The translations under genes and the position numbers were made by a program. Below, in pieces: positions 18,518-27,617 of a DNA stretch of 64,000 nt (positions are counted from its first letter, which is position 1; each line of letters starts with the position of its first letter). Where the stretch lies: the NCBI GenBank assembly GCA_020054205.1, contig JAGVLS010000035.1, positions 1 to 64,000 of the forward strand. The letters run 5' to 3'. Origin of the DNA: Candidatus Obscuribacterales bacterium (GTDB lineage Bacteria; Cyanobacteriota; Vampirovibrionia; Obscuribacterales; Obscuribacteraceae). The notes beneath the pieces are model-generated. The model was not told the origin of the DNA. It worked only from the letters and a program-made list of their open reading frames with translations, and made no database searches.

Positions 18518-19498
18518 ATGCGCAAGCTCACACTTTGGATTGCCCTAGCTATTGCGCTTTGTTCAGCTGTTTATACAGTTGTACGGCTAAATAGCAGCAA
18601 TCGGCCCAGTGCCATTAATTATGAATATATTGGCTCAGCCGTAATTGATAATAATGGCAGCATTACCCTCAAGCTAAAAAGTAATTCTGGCACAACACCA
18701 GTTGATGCAGTACTTACTTATCACAAAAATGATGCTCATTATCAAGAAGTTTTAGCACATATTCAAAATGGACTAAAGCCTGGCACAGCTTTTACACCAG
18801 ACATAGAAGTTTTAGTCAAATCTTGGATAAGCAAATCTAACAGTGATACGGAAATAACCGCTGACATATTGTCGGCAGCTATTTCCAAAACAGCCCCTAA
18901 AACATCACATATTGATCGTGCCGGCAATGTATCTAAAGAATTTGTAGAAAAGGTACAAAAAACTGTTAATGCTCTGCCAGCAAATGTCAGAAAATTGCTT
19001 GACGACAATCAAGTAAGAATTGTAGCTGCTAATTATTTAACTGATGCATTGCCAAGTCTACGTGGTCAACAACCACGGGGCTGGCCACCTGGTAGTACTT
19101 GGGATAATGTCGATGGCATATATCAAGGCTGGCAAACTGTTGTTATTGCAGAGCATCACTTAAATAAAGACACTAAGAAAGAAGCAGATAACAAGGATGT
19201 TGAAGGTGTAACACGTCACGAGATTGGTCATGCCGTCAATGCTTGGATTGGTAGTTTTTGCAATACACGCACATTTACCAAAGCTTATAATGCTGATACT
19301 GCCAAAATTACCCAAGCTGATGTTCAAGAAAAACTAAAATACTTTTTGCAATCAGGCGAAGGTGGACGTTCAGAAACATTTGCTGAGATCTTTGCTTATT
19401 TAAATGGTGGGGTAAGTCGCCCTCATCTTGCTCCTTATATTCCTAAATATTTTCCTGACACAAAAGACGCAGTGGAGAAAAAGTTATCTGCTTTATAA
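18518..19498 (+). CDS. ATLF-like (lethal-factor type) zinc metallopeptidase
   Basis: A 326-residue exported or anchored protein with one N-terminal helix (about 3-22). The C-terminal half has the gluzincin motif RHEIGHAVNAW (HExxH, about residue 236) and the downstream glutamate in RSETFAEIFAY. It also has the segments PRGWPPGSTWDNVDG and VVIAEHH, which are typical of proteins with an anthrax-toxin lethal-factor-like (ATLF, M34-related) domain. This suggests an active extracytoplasmic zinc protease. It sits among the lipoprotein paralogues and upstream of an M24 peptidase. AGAAAGGG precedes the ATG. Confidence 0.8.
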   Translation: MRKLTLWIALAIALCSAVYTVVRLNSSNRPSAINYEYIGSAVIDNNGSITLKLKSNSGTTPVDAVLTYHKNDAHYQEVLAHIQNGLKPGTAFTPDIEVLVKSWISKSNSDTEITADILSAAISKTAPKTSHIDRAGNVSKEFVEKVQKTVNALPANVRKLLDDNQVRIVAANYLTDALPSLRGQQPRGWPPGSTWDNVDGIYQGWQTVVIAEHHLNKDTKKEADNKDVEGVTRHEIGHAVNAWIGSFCNTRTFTKAYNADTAKITQADVQEKLKYFLQSGEGGRSETFAEIFAYLNGGVSRPHLAPYIPKYFPDTKDAVEKKLSAL

Positions 19499-19525
19499 GC
19501 AGATAACTTAAAAGGAGAAACAAAC

Positions 19526-20554
19526 ATGTCCGTCTTTACACGAAATATATTTCTGCGTGTCGTGATTTTATTCAGCCTATCGTTTAGCTTATTTTCAGTA
19601 TTAGGATGTAGTGAGTCTGCTAACAAGCTCCCGCCCGCACCACCAAATGTGAAAGATCCAGATAAGCCAAAGACCGAAGAAGTTAAATGGATTGTTGAGC
19701 CTCAAGAAGAAAGTACTGGCGAAAAATTACGCCGTTCCAAACAAGACGTAGATGGCGTTATCCGTGAAGTACATATTGACTTACTTGATGGCACAGAAAT
19801 GATTCATTATTTAAATGAATCAGGCAAATTAACTGAAGTGCACTGGAATCACACTAGCTATAAAGTTACTGCTCTTGTTGAAAAGGATAAAGTTGCAAGA
19901 TTAACAGTTAGCGATAATAAGGGAATTGCACTTTATCAATATGAATTGCTCGGGCAAGATCATATTAAACAAACACTATTATCTTCTGATGGTAAATCTC
20001 CTGCTTTTTCCATGGAAACTAGTCCTGAAAATAATTCCATGAAAGTTATTTGGATATTTTTCTTTGAAGATGGCAAAACCCCTAAGATTAAGGTAGAAGG
20101 GCGTGGCTCACATCGGCAAAAATTAGAAATGTTTTCAAATGACGGCAAGCTCATCTATGAAGAAAAGCTTGCCAACCTTGATGGCAAATGGGGTGAAATC
20201 AATGAATACATTGGTACGGTTTTTAATAGCGAAGGTAAGCCTACACACAAGGCTACTATTATTGAAGGTCCTTATTCTAATTGGGCTGGCTGGTTAAGGA
20301 AATTAGAAGAAATTGCTGATGACGGTAGTGTCACAAACACTCAATCATTTGATGAAAATAGCGGCAACTTAAATGTAAATATCGGCTCTATTGCCAACCT
20401 TGAAGATAGTTTGAAAACTTTGTTTACTGCTGCTAGTAGATGTTGGCAGCTACAAAACGGAAGCACAAACGGCTTGATGGAATTTGGCAGCAGTGCTTAC
20501 ACCATCGAGTACCATATTCCAGCCAAAAAATCGTCTCCTAAACTAAGTCAGTAA
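19526..20554 (+). CDS. Lipoprotein of the four-member family (B)
   Basis: A 342-residue paralogue of the protein at 16967. The signal peptide ends in VLGC, followed by KLPPAPPN, KWIVEPQEESTGEKLRRSK and VHIDLLDGTEMIHYLNESGK. A central FFEDGKTPKIKVEG motif matches the DG-T-T-P motif of the others, and a C-terminal segment contains SLKTLFTAASRC. No enzymatic motif is visible. AAAGGAG lies about 7 bases before the ATG. It lies 27 bases after the ATLF-like protease gene. Confidence 0.75.
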   Translation: MSVFTRNIFLRVVILFSLSFSLFSVLGCSESANKLPPAPPNVKDPDKPKTEEVKWIVEPQEESTGEKLRRSKQDVDGVIREVHIDLLDGTEMIHYLNESGKLTEVHWNHTSYKVTALVEKDKVARLTVSDNKGIALYQYELLGQDHIKQTLLSSDGKSPAFSMETSPENNSMKVIWIFFFEDGKTPKIKVEGRGSHRQKLEMFSNDGKLIYEEKLANLDGKWGEINEYIGTVFNSEGKPTHKATIIEGPYSNWAGWLRKLEEIADDGSVTNTQSFDENSGNLNVNIGSIANLEDSLKTLFTAASRCWQLQNGSTNGLMEFGSSAYTIEYHIPAKKSSPKLSQ

Positions 20555-20565
20555 GAAGGAAGAGC

Positions 20566-21591
20566 ATGACACGCCCGCACATTGTAGCCATTGCATTGTC
20601 ATTAGTGCTGCTATTTGAATTAGGTTGCTCGCCCTCAGTTAAAATGCCACCTGCTAAAAGCAATATTGTGACAGAAAATAAGAGTGAATTTATTTGGCGC
20701 CATGAACCACAGCCAGATACTTCCAATGAGTTTTTGCGTAAGCATAAAGAAGATGCTACAGGCAAATTGCTTGAGACTCATATTAGTTATCGCGATGGTG
20801 CTAACGCCATTCATAAATTCAATGGTCTTCGTCAATTAGTAGCAGCCCGGCTTTGGGATCAAGATCATGACTTAAGCTTTGTCATTGATCCTAAAAGCAA
20901 AACTCAGACTTTGACAATAAATAAAACCAATTGTAAGTATCTAGAGAAAATGGTGCTTGAAATTGACTCTAGAACAAATGAAGTCAAAAAGCTGAATCTC
21001 CATTTGAAAAAGATAGGACGCTGTCAATGGACATCAGCCTCATGTACATTTACTGATAATCCTAGCGATCCAAGTATGCCAGATATTGAACATTGGACAC
21101 TTTACTTTGAAGATGGCACAACTCCACAAGTTCGTTTACAATGCTTCCTGACTTTGTTCTATGAAGAATTGGAAGTATTAGATAGAAATGGCAAGCTAGT
21201 TTATAAAGAAACTAGCTCCAATGTTGATTACACAACATTGCGTGACGATGCCATTTTCCTCACAGCAGAGAAAACACATAATTGCTTGATTTTTGGCAAT
21301 AATGGACAAATTACCCATGAAGGTGAAAAAGTTCAGCAACTTGCTCATAGTTGGGCTGGTAGTTTGCTCAGGTTAAAGACTATTGGTGCCGATGGCAAAA
21401 CTATTGTTGCAGAAGAAGTATTTGGTGAAGCTAAATATGGCAACAATACATACACCTGGGAAAACAAAGTGGCTGAACCCATGAAATCACTTTTCCTGAC
21501 AGGCGGTAATTGTTATTTCATTGTCAATGAAGCTTGGTATTTAAGAAGCGTTGCTATGGATTTTGCTAGCAAGCATCCAATTCAAAATTAA
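20566..21591 (+). CDS. Lipoprotein of the four-member family (C)
   Basis: A 341-residue paralogue. The signal peptide ends in ELGCSPS, followed by VKMPPAKSN, WRHEPQPDTSNEFLRKHK and HISYRDGANAIHKFN. The central YFEDGTTPQVRLQ and the C-terminal MKSLFLTGGNC correspond to segments in the other copies. AGAAGGAAGAGC precedes the ATG. It is only 11 bases after copy B, so the two are almost certainly cotranscribed. Function is unknown. Confidence 0.75.
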   Translation: MTRPHIVAIALSLVLLFELGCSPSVKMPPAKSNIVTENKSEFIWRHEPQPDTSNEFLRKHKEDATGKLLETHISYRDGANAIHKFNGLRQLVAARLWDQDHDLSFVIDPKSKTQTLTINKTNCKYLEKMVLEIDSRTNEVKKLNLHLKKIGRCQWTSASCTFTDNPSDPSMPDIEHWTLYFEDGTTPQVRLQCFLTLFYEELEVLDRNGKLVYKETSSNVDYTTLRDDAIFLTAEKTHNCLIFGNNGQITHEGEKVQQLAHSWAGSLLRLKTIGADGKTIVAEEVFGEAKYGNNTYTWENKVAEPMKSLFLTGGNCYFIVNEAWYLRSVAMDFASKHPIQN

Positions 21592-21625
21592 TAGCAAAAA
21601 CTGAAACAAAGAAAAGGTGTAAGCC

Positions 21626-23053
21626 ATGGATTTGAATCAGAACCAGAATCTGTTTAATCTTGATGTCGCCCAGGCATTGGCTGTTCATTCTAATTCTATG
21701 CCAGGTCTACATATTGATACATTTCAATATGTAGATCGCATTTCTCGCTTTGCTAATTCGCTAGCTCCACAATCTATTGCTGTGATTGTCAGTAATCCAG
21801 AACAAACTCGCAGCAATGATACAGAATTTCTTTATCGCCAAGCGTCAGATCTTTACTATTTAAATGGCTTTCCGGAGCCAGATTCAGTAATTGTAATAAG
21901 TACATTAGGAAATACTGACAAAACTGTGCTCAATGAAGTAATTATGTTTGTCCGTCCTAAAGATCATCAAGCTGAAATTTGGGGTGGACCAAGAGCTGGA
22001 ATTAAAGGTGCTAAAGCAAATTATCTTGCCAATCGCGCATTTGATATTGCTCAGTTTGAAACAAAAATTACTGAATTGCTGATGCAAGCAAATCAAGTTT
22101 ATTATGCTTTTGGTATTAATCCAAAGCTAGATGAAACTTTCCGTAAAGCCTGGCAAACAAATCAAAAGCCTTTGCGTAATCCAAATGAAGTTTTGCATGA
22201 AATGCGTCTGTTTAAGAGCAAAAAAGAACTAGCAGTGATTCGCCATGCTGCAAAAATTTCTGCTCTTGCTCATGTGCAAGCCATGCGTAATTGCAAACCT
22301 GGCATGTATGAACATCAATTGCAAGCTATCTTAGAATTTGTCTTTCGTTATTATGGTGCAACCGGCCCTGCTTATGGAAGCATTGTTGCTACTGGCAATA
22401 ATGCCATCACCTTACACTGGACAAATAACGACAGCGTAATTAAAGATGGTGATTTAATTCTTGTTGATGCTGCTTGTGAGCTTGGTGGGCTCAATGGTGG
22501 ATATGCAGCTGATATCACTCGTTGCTTTCCAGCCAATGGTAAGTTTAGCCAAGCACAAGCTCAAATTTATCAATTAGTGCTTGATGCAGAGCTTGCTGCT
22601 ATTGCAGCTTGCAAACCAAATACATCTTTAGATCATGTCCATCAAGTAGCTAAGCGTGTCTTAAATAGGGGATTGAAAAAGCTAGGTATTGCGCCAGGAA
22701 ATTCTAAAGCACCTTTAGATTTATCTGATTTATTCATGCATGGCACCAGCCATTGGATGGGTATTGATGTACATGATGTCGGTAGTTATCAACCAATAAC
22801 GCCTACTCACAATTATGCTAGCTCCAATAATCGTCGCAAAAAGAAGACCCGCCTATTAGAGCCAGGCATGGTCTTTACTGTTGAACCAGGCTTATATTTG
22901 GACGCTCACGACAAGCGCGTACCAAAGCGATATCGTGGCATTGGTATTCGCATTGAAGATGATGTACTGATTACTGAAAACGGCTGTGAAGTATTAACCG
23001 GGGCTGTACCAAAAACGATCTCTGAAATTGAAGCTTTAATGGCAGCTGCATAA
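21626..23053 (+). CDS. pepP: M24B Xaa-Pro aminopeptidase
   Basis: A 475-residue metalloaminopeptidase. The N-terminal creatinase-like domain (about 20-170) includes RSNDTEFLYRQASDLYYLNG. The M24 pita-bread domain (about 190-470) has all five metal ligands visible: Asp in LVDAACE, Asp in GYAADITRCF, His in HGTSHWMGIDVHD, Glu in FTVEPGLY and Glu in GIGIRIEDD. It removes N-terminal residues preceding proline, probably in the cytoplasm since no signal peptide is present. The length matches E. coli PepP (about 440) with an insertion near residue 385. GAAAAGGTG precedes the ATG. Confidence 0.92.
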   Translation: MDLNQNQNLFNLDVAQALAVHSNSMPGLHIDTFQYVDRISRFANSLAPQSIAVIVSNPEQTRSNDTEFLYRQASDLYYLNGFPEPDSVIVISTLGNTDKTVLNEVIMFVRPKDHQAEIWGGPRAGIKGAKANYLANRAFDIAQFETKITELLMQANQVYYAFGINPKLDETFRKAWQTNQKPLRNPNEVLHEMRLFKSKKELAVIRHAAKISALAHVQAMRNCKPGMYEHQLQAILEFVFRYYGATGPAYGSIVATGNNAITLHWTNNDSVIKDGDLILVDAACELGGLNGGYAADITRCFPANGKFSQAQAQIYQLVLDAELAAIAACKPNTSLDHVHQVAKRVLNRGLKKLGIAPGNSKAPLDLSDLFMHGTSHWMGIDVHDVGSYQPITPTHNYASSNNRRKKKTRLLEPGMVFTVEPGLYLDAHDKRVPKRYRGIGIRIEDDVLITENGCEVLTGAVPKTISEIEALMAAA

Positions 23054-23073
23054 CATGGAATAAGGGGTTGCTT

Positions 23074-23841
23074 ATGAATGTAAGAAATTTCTTGTCTAGA
23101 ATCGAGCCCAAAGTAGAATTAGGCTTAGCTCTTCTTTCATTCTTAGCAGTAGCTTTAGTGCTAAGCAACGAATTGGTTGATGCTAGTACCGGTTGGGTGC
23201 AATTGCAAATAATTGCTCGTATTGTTATTTGGCTAATATTTGTCAGCAAATCATTATTGTATTTAGCTGTTAGCAAACGGCGTTTTAAATATATAAGCTC
23301 ACATTTTCTAGAGCTTATTGTTTGCATCACTTGGTTTCCGCAATATAGTGAGAGTTTAATTCATGTCATTGCTCAAGACATTCCCATAACATTGATTCAA
23401 CTCATTGGTACTCTTGCTAATGTTTGGATTATATTGCGCTGGACATTAAAGCACTTAGCTGAACATCCACTAATTGTTATTGGCTCAGTAGCAATTGTGC
23501 TCATAGCTTCTACTTCAGCTCTATTGACTGAAATAGAACCACAAACATTTGGTTCATTTATGGATGCTGTTTGGTATTGCGTAGTTACTGTCTCCACCAT
23601 TGGTTATGGAGACTTGGTTCCACGTACGCTAGCTGGAAGAATTATTGGCATGTTGCTAATGATTAGTGGAATTAGCTTAGCAGCCCTTTTTATTGGAACA
23701 GTTTCGCAAATAGTACACAACAAACTAGTCAAACGAGAAAACGATCAAACATTACGCTTAAATAGACTAGAAAAATCTTTAGAAGACAACAATCGTCTTT
23801 TACAAGAAGTCCTTTTTGAGCTAAAAAAACCAAAGAGCTAA
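23074..23841 (+). CDS. Ion transport (voltage-gated-like K+) channel
   Basis: A 255-residue membrane protein with about six hydrophobic helices and a pore loop carrying the selectivity filter TVSTIGYGDLVP near residue 172. A cytoplasmic coiled-coil tail follows (NRLEKSLEDNNRLLQEVL). This is the layout of prokaryotic six-helix K+ channels. The S4-like segment (NVWIILRWTLKHLAEHP) has few arginines, so voltage sensing may be weak. ATG 23074 is chosen because AAGGGG lies 7 bases upstream; an in-frame TTG at 23068 is less likely. Confidence 0.87.
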   Translation: MNVRNFLSRIEPKVELGLALLSFLAVALVLSNELVDASTGWVQLQIIARIVIWLIFVSKSLLYLAVSKRRFKYISSHFLELIVCITWFPQYSESLIHVIAQDIPITLIQLIGTLANVWIILRWTLKHLAEHPLIVIGSVAIVLIASTSALLTEIEPQTFGSFMDAVWYCVVTVSTIGYGDLVPRTLAGRIIGMLLMISGISLAALFIGTVSQIVHNKLVKRENDQTLRLNRLEKSLEDNNRLLQEVLFELKKPKS

Positions 23842-23858
23842 GTAAAAGGAAAAAATCA

Positions 23859-24887
23859 ATGAAGTACAGAACGCCCTCTGTTCTTTATGCATGCCACTAT
23901 GCATGGTTATTTGCCTGTCTTCTTGGTACTGGTTGTTCGCCGTCCGTAAATATGCCACCAGCTGAAAAGCTGCCGGTCGCAAATGAGAGTTCAGACAAAG
24001 ATAATTTGTTATCGACCATTGAAATAAGAGCTGAAGACTCATCTGAATTGCAGCGTGTACATAAAGTAGGACTGGATGGTAAAAAGCGGGAAATTGAAAT
24101 TGATTTCCGGGATGGTTCAAAAGGTATTAAGCATCTCAATCCCGATGGTACTGTTAAGGCTTTGGAAATAAACATCAAAGAGCCAAAATACCAAATTCAG
24201 GTCAAAGCTAAAATTGATGACAAAGGAGAATTAGGAGATGTTTCCATTTTCCATTACGATACTCAAGCTCTCCTTTGCCAGATGGGAAATAATGAAATAA
24301 CTTTCTTTTATGAAGATGGAAAAACCCGCCGAGCTGTCTGCAATATAAATGAGTCTAGCTATTATGTACACTGGACTTTTTATTATGGCAACGGTAATAC
24401 AAAAGTCAGCTTTGACCAATGCGTCGAAGAGCTTCTCACTCCTAATATATATCCTGCTCAACATATATTGGCTCCAGATGGAAGTCTGTGTTATAACAAC
24501 GTGTCTTTGTATGACATTGCCGGCAAATTAGTTTATGAACAAAAATGTTCTGAGCCTAATAAGCCAATTAATGACAAATATGAATATGAATGTTTTTGTT
24601 ATTTAAGTTCGGGTAGGCTTAGCCATAAAGCTGTTCTTTTAGCTGCCAAATCTATCACAGAAGTCAGGTTTACTAAGCTCAAAGCAGATGGCACACGCGC
24701 TGATTATGAAGAGTTTCATCAGCAAGGCTGGCTACTAGAGACAGCAAGAATTGGCTCACGCATGAATGTAGATAAGCGCCTTTATGATTTGCATGCTAGA
24801 TTTCTTCTAGCCTTGGACTTTAAAAATACCAATATGCAAATGTGCGCTTGTGCACAATTTTATTTAGGTAGCATGATGCAAGACTAG
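23859..24887 (+). CDS. Lipoprotein of the four-member family (D)
   Basis: A 342-residue paralogue separated from copy C by the peptidase and channel genes. The signal peptide ends in GTGCSPS, followed by VNMPPAEKL, IRAEDSSELQRVHK and IEIDFRDGSKGIKHLNPDG. The EPQP motif is degraded, making this the most diverged copy. Further DG motifs (FFYEDGKTRRAV) and a GKLVYEQK segment match the others. AAAGGAAAA lies upstream of the ATG. No function can be assigned. Confidence 0.75.
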   Translation: MKYRTPSVLYACHYAWLFACLLGTGCSPSVNMPPAEKLPVANESSDKDNLLSTIEIRAEDSSELQRVHKVGLDGKKREIEIDFRDGSKGIKHLNPDGTVKALEINIKEPKYQIQVKAKIDDKGELGDVSIFHYDTQALLCQMGNNEITFFYEDGKTRRAVCNINESSYYVHWTFYYGNGNTKVSFDQCVEELLTPNIYPAQHILAPDGSLCYNNVSLYDIAGKLVYEQKCSEPNKPINDKYEYECFCYLSSGRLSHKAVLLAAKSITEVRFTKLKADGTRADYEEFHQQGWLLETARIGSRMNVDKRLYDLHARFLLALDFKNTNMQMCACAQFYLGSMMQD

Positions 24888-24915
24888 GTCATTAGATAGA
24901 TTCAGGAGAAATAAC

Positions 24916-25338
24916 ATGGAATTAGTCATGCCTGATAACTTGAGGAAATTTACACATGCTGGCATGGCGACGGAAATTGATAGGTCCAATCTCATTCTCA
25001 CAACAGTGGCAAATCAATTAAGTAAAAGTGAAGTGCGAAATCTTAAGGCGTGCGAAGATCAATTAACTGATGCTATAGGATATTTGGAAGCTCAAATGAT
25101 TGGTACTTATTTATTGCAAGCCTTACTCTACGTCGAAAAAGGCGATAATGCACAAGCTACCCCAGCTTTAATTAAAGCCAGAGAATTGGGTATAGCTGCC
25201 CTTGCCCGTGTAAAAAACACTAACCGCTCATTATCATTGCCTTTTACTCGTGCTGACTTGTTGCAAGCAATTGCTACAGTCAGTTATCAAATTGAAATCA
25301 TGCGTATGCCAAGCATGCGCGACCTGCTCAATATTTAA
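24916..25338 (+). CDS. Hypothetical helical protein
   Basis: A 140-residue soluble protein, apparently all-helical, with no signal peptide. The middle (GYLEAQMIGTYLLQALLYVEKGDNAQATPALIKARELG) resembles a single TPR-like helix pair, but no full repeat is clear. CAGGAG precedes the ATG. It is followed after 10 bases by a small membrane protein gene. No family is recognised. Confidence 0.6.
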   Translation: MELVMPDNLRKFTHAGMATEIDRSNLILTTVANQLSKSEVRNLKACEDQLTDAIGYLEAQMIGTYLLQALLYVEKGDNAQATPALIKARELGIAALARVKNTNRSLSLPFTRADLLQAIATVSYQIEIMRMPSMRDLLNI

Positions 25339-25348
25339 GGAGAAACAC

Positions 25349-25621
25349 ATGGTCCACACAGAAAAAAACAATGCAGTCCCAATGACAGCAATTATCAATA
25401 TGCTTAGCTCAGGGTTATTGTACTCGGCAACAATAACGCTAAGCGGTCTTTTAGGACTTATTATTTGTCCTGTATTTTCAGCACGTTTATTGCATCATTC
25501 AGTAGTTTTAGGACCTGGAGATGGCATGTTTAGTTTTCTTCTTTCTATGTTAATTGGTCCTTTGGGTATGCTTGCTTCCTTCTTTGCCATTGGCTTCGGT
25601 CTTTCACATACAAATAAATAA
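25349..25621 (+). CDS. Small membrane protein
   Basis: A 90-residue protein with two hydrophobic helices (about 18-38 and 58-84) joined by a short loop. The frame is open from 25250 inside the previous gene, but ATG 25349 has AAGGAG 7 bases upstream and falls just after the previous stop, so it is the natural start. No family is recognised. Confidence 0.6.
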   Translation: MVHTEKNNAVPMTAIINMLSSGLLYSATITLSGLLGLIICPVFSARLLHHSVVLGPGDGMFSFLLSMLIGPLGMLASFFAIGFGLSHTNK

Positions 25622-25640
25622 GCAGAAATAGGGGGTTTTA

Positions 25641-26213
25641 ATGACAGACAAAGAAGAAGGCACACAAAACATTCATCCAATTCTTGCCTTTTATCGTCAA
25701 TTAACTGGTGCTACTGATGCAGCTGGCAGAACTTTAGCCAAAATTTGGAATTTTGATAATGAACAATTGGAAGCAGTACATGATTATATCCAATGGTTAT
25801 TTCCACTTAGAGAAGCTTCCCGTTTTAATCCTGATGCTCCTCTGCTTACCGATGAAGTAATAGCAGCTTTTCGTGAGGATAAGAGTTTGAGAGATAAGCT
25901 CTTATATTCATTTGATTTGATGTTGGACTTCTTTGGACTTAAGCAAGTTAAAGTCGATAATACGCTTGTAACTTCTAAAAATGAAGATTATCCAGAGCGT
26001 AAACCCGTATGGGTGGATTCACCCAAAGAAGGTTATCTCAATCACAATCTTTTGCGTGTCAGCCGTATCCTTGCTTGCTTAAGCATACTTGGACTAGAAG
26101 AAGAAGCAAAGTCATTTCTTCATTTCCTAGAAAATACACTGTACCCTGAAGAAATTAAGCACATTGGAGCCAGAACATTAGACTTCTGGCAAAAAGCGGT
26201 AAATGCACGCTAA
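25641..26213 (+). CDS. OGFr-like domain protein
   Basis: A 190-residue soluble protein. Its first half matches the conserved region of opioid growth factor receptors: ILAFYRQLTG, then a stretch ending EQLEAVHDYIQWLFPL, then REASRFNPDAPLLTDE. The motif HDYIQWLFP followed by (S/A)xFNPxAP is the hallmark. Bacterial members of this family have no known function, and the eukaryotic receptor role should not be transferred. The C-terminal half continues helical. A GGGGGTTTTA tract precedes the ATG, giving a weak ribosome binding site. Confidence 0.78.
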   Translation: MTDKEEGTQNIHPILAFYRQLTGATDAAGRTLAKIWNFDNEQLEAVHDYIQWLFPLREASRFNPDAPLLTDEVIAAFREDKSLRDKLLYSFDLMLDFFGLKQVKVDNTLVTSKNEDYPERKPVWVDSPKEGYLNHNLLRVSRILACLSILGLEEEAKSFLHFLENTLYPEEIKHIGARTLDFWQKAVNAR

Positions 26214-26239
26214 TAAAATAAATCGCAAGAAAGGTCAAT

Positions 26240-26596
26240 ATGTCCAATACCGATAAAGCTATCGGCGATGAAACTCGGCAAGGGGTAATTATTGGCAGAA
26301 ACATCATCAATAATGGAGTAGAGATTCCAGCTGAAGTAGCAGATAAAGAATTTTGGCAAATTGTTGTACGTTATCAATTTTGGTATTCCATGTTTGGTTT
26401 AGTCTCAGCTTTATCATGTATTTTAAGTGGCATTACCTTAATTCTAAATGGCATTATTGGTGGCGGCAAATGGTCAGCCAATGCGCTTGGCTTGGTAATT
26501 TCTGATGCACCACCAGGCATTGCTTTGTTCTTCATTGGACTAATTATTGCTAGCATAACCAGCTTTAGTGTTAAGCCAGCTCCCAAGCCTAAATAA
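26240..26596 (+). CDS. Two-helix membrane protein
   Basis: A 118-residue protein with a soluble N-terminus of about 50 residues, hydrophobic helices at about 52-75 and 92-110, and a Pro/Lys tail. AAGAAAGG lies upstream of the ATG. No family is recognised. It sits between the OGFr-like and thioesterase genes in the same direction. Confidence 0.55.
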   Translation: MSNTDKAIGDETRQGVIIGRNIINNGVEIPAEVADKEFWQIVVRYQFWYSMFGLVSALSCILSGITLILNGIIGGGKWSANALGLVISDAPPGIALFFIGLIIASITSFSVKPAPKPK

Positions 26597-26632
26597 TTTA
26601 TTTGCAAATGCTTAATTTCGAAGGAGGCTATC

Positions 26633-27583
26633 ATGGTTCGCCGTGTTAAAGGCAAACAATTAGCTACTCGCTTAATTATGTTGCCTAAAGATACTAATGG
26701 GCATGGCAAAATATCTGGTGGCGTACTTCTAAGCCAGATTGATATTGCTGGCGCAGTTGTTGCACGTGGATTTTGTTCTAGCACCTTAGTTAATCGCATA
26801 GTTACACGAGCTATGGACGATATTGAATTTGAAAAACCTGTTTTGGTTAATGATATTCTCTCTTGTTATGGGCATGTAACTAAAACTGGACATACATCTA
26901 TTTCAGTACATGTAGATGTTGAAGTAGAACGCAATGGTGTGGTCAGTCCAGTTACACAAGCAGAAGTAACATATGTGGCTGTTAACTCCAATGGCAAACC
27001 ATGTGCATTGACTTGTGGTAACGCTGGGGACAAAAAGCGGCGTACCCATCACAAATCTGAGCTTGAAAAATTATCTGGTCCTCCTGCTATCTCTGCTACA
27101 TCAACTTTTCCCACTGAAGAGTTTTACAGAGCTCTTTTAGCTAATAGAACGCCCGCAGAAAAAGCAGCGGTAATGGCTAAATTGACTCAAGCAAAGCCAG
27201 TGAGCAAAAAGCTTTGTCGTGTCATTGCTTTAAAGAAAGCCATGATGCCATTTGAGCTAAACGGCATGGGCAATATATTTGGTGGTGTGCTTTTAAGTGA
27301 TATGGACTTGGCTGGATTTTATGTTGCTCAGCTAGCTTGCACCAATAGACAAATTGCCACATGTGTAACTAGAGCCATGAAAAAGGTAGAGTTTAAGCGC
27401 CCGGTCCATGTAAATGATTTGATTACTTGTTATGGCACAGTTGTTTCAATTGGCCAAACTGCTGTCACTGTACTAGTGGAGGTGGAAGCTATTAGACCTG
27501 GCGAGACTATCGCCGTGACAAAGGCAGAAGTCACTTATGTAGCACTTGATGCTGCTGGACAGTCGACTTCTATTCTCAAGTAA
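26633..27583 (+). CDS. Double-hotdog acyl-CoA thioesterase
   Basis: A 316-residue protein made of two hotdog domains in tandem (about 5-130 and 190-315). Each begins with the YciA/BFIT-type signature: NGHGKISGGVLLSQIDIAG and NGMGNIFGGVLLSDMDLAG, where the conserved Asn and Asp serve the active site at the domain interface. Each also contains a VTRAMxxxEFxxPV strand. It should hydrolyse acyl-CoA thioesters in the cytoplasm; chain-length preference is unknown. GAAGGAGG precedes the ATG with good spacing. Confidence 0.88.
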   Translation: MVRRVKGKQLATRLIMLPKDTNGHGKISGGVLLSQIDIAGAVVARGFCSSTLVNRIVTRAMDDIEFEKPVLVNDILSCYGHVTKTGHTSISVHVDVEVERNGVVSPVTQAEVTYVAVNSNGKPCALTCGNAGDKKRRTHHKSELEKLSGPPAISATSTFPTEEFYRALLANRTPAEKAAVMAKLTQAKPVSKKLCRVIALKKAMMPFELNGMGNIFGGVLLSDMDLAGFYVAQLACTNRQIATCVTRAMKKVEFKRPVHVNDLITCYGTVVSIGQTAVTVLVEVEAIRPGETIAVTKAEVTYVALDAAGQSTSILK

Positions 27584-27617
27584 GTATAAATATCCTGACT
27601 AAAGAAAGGATGCCTGA

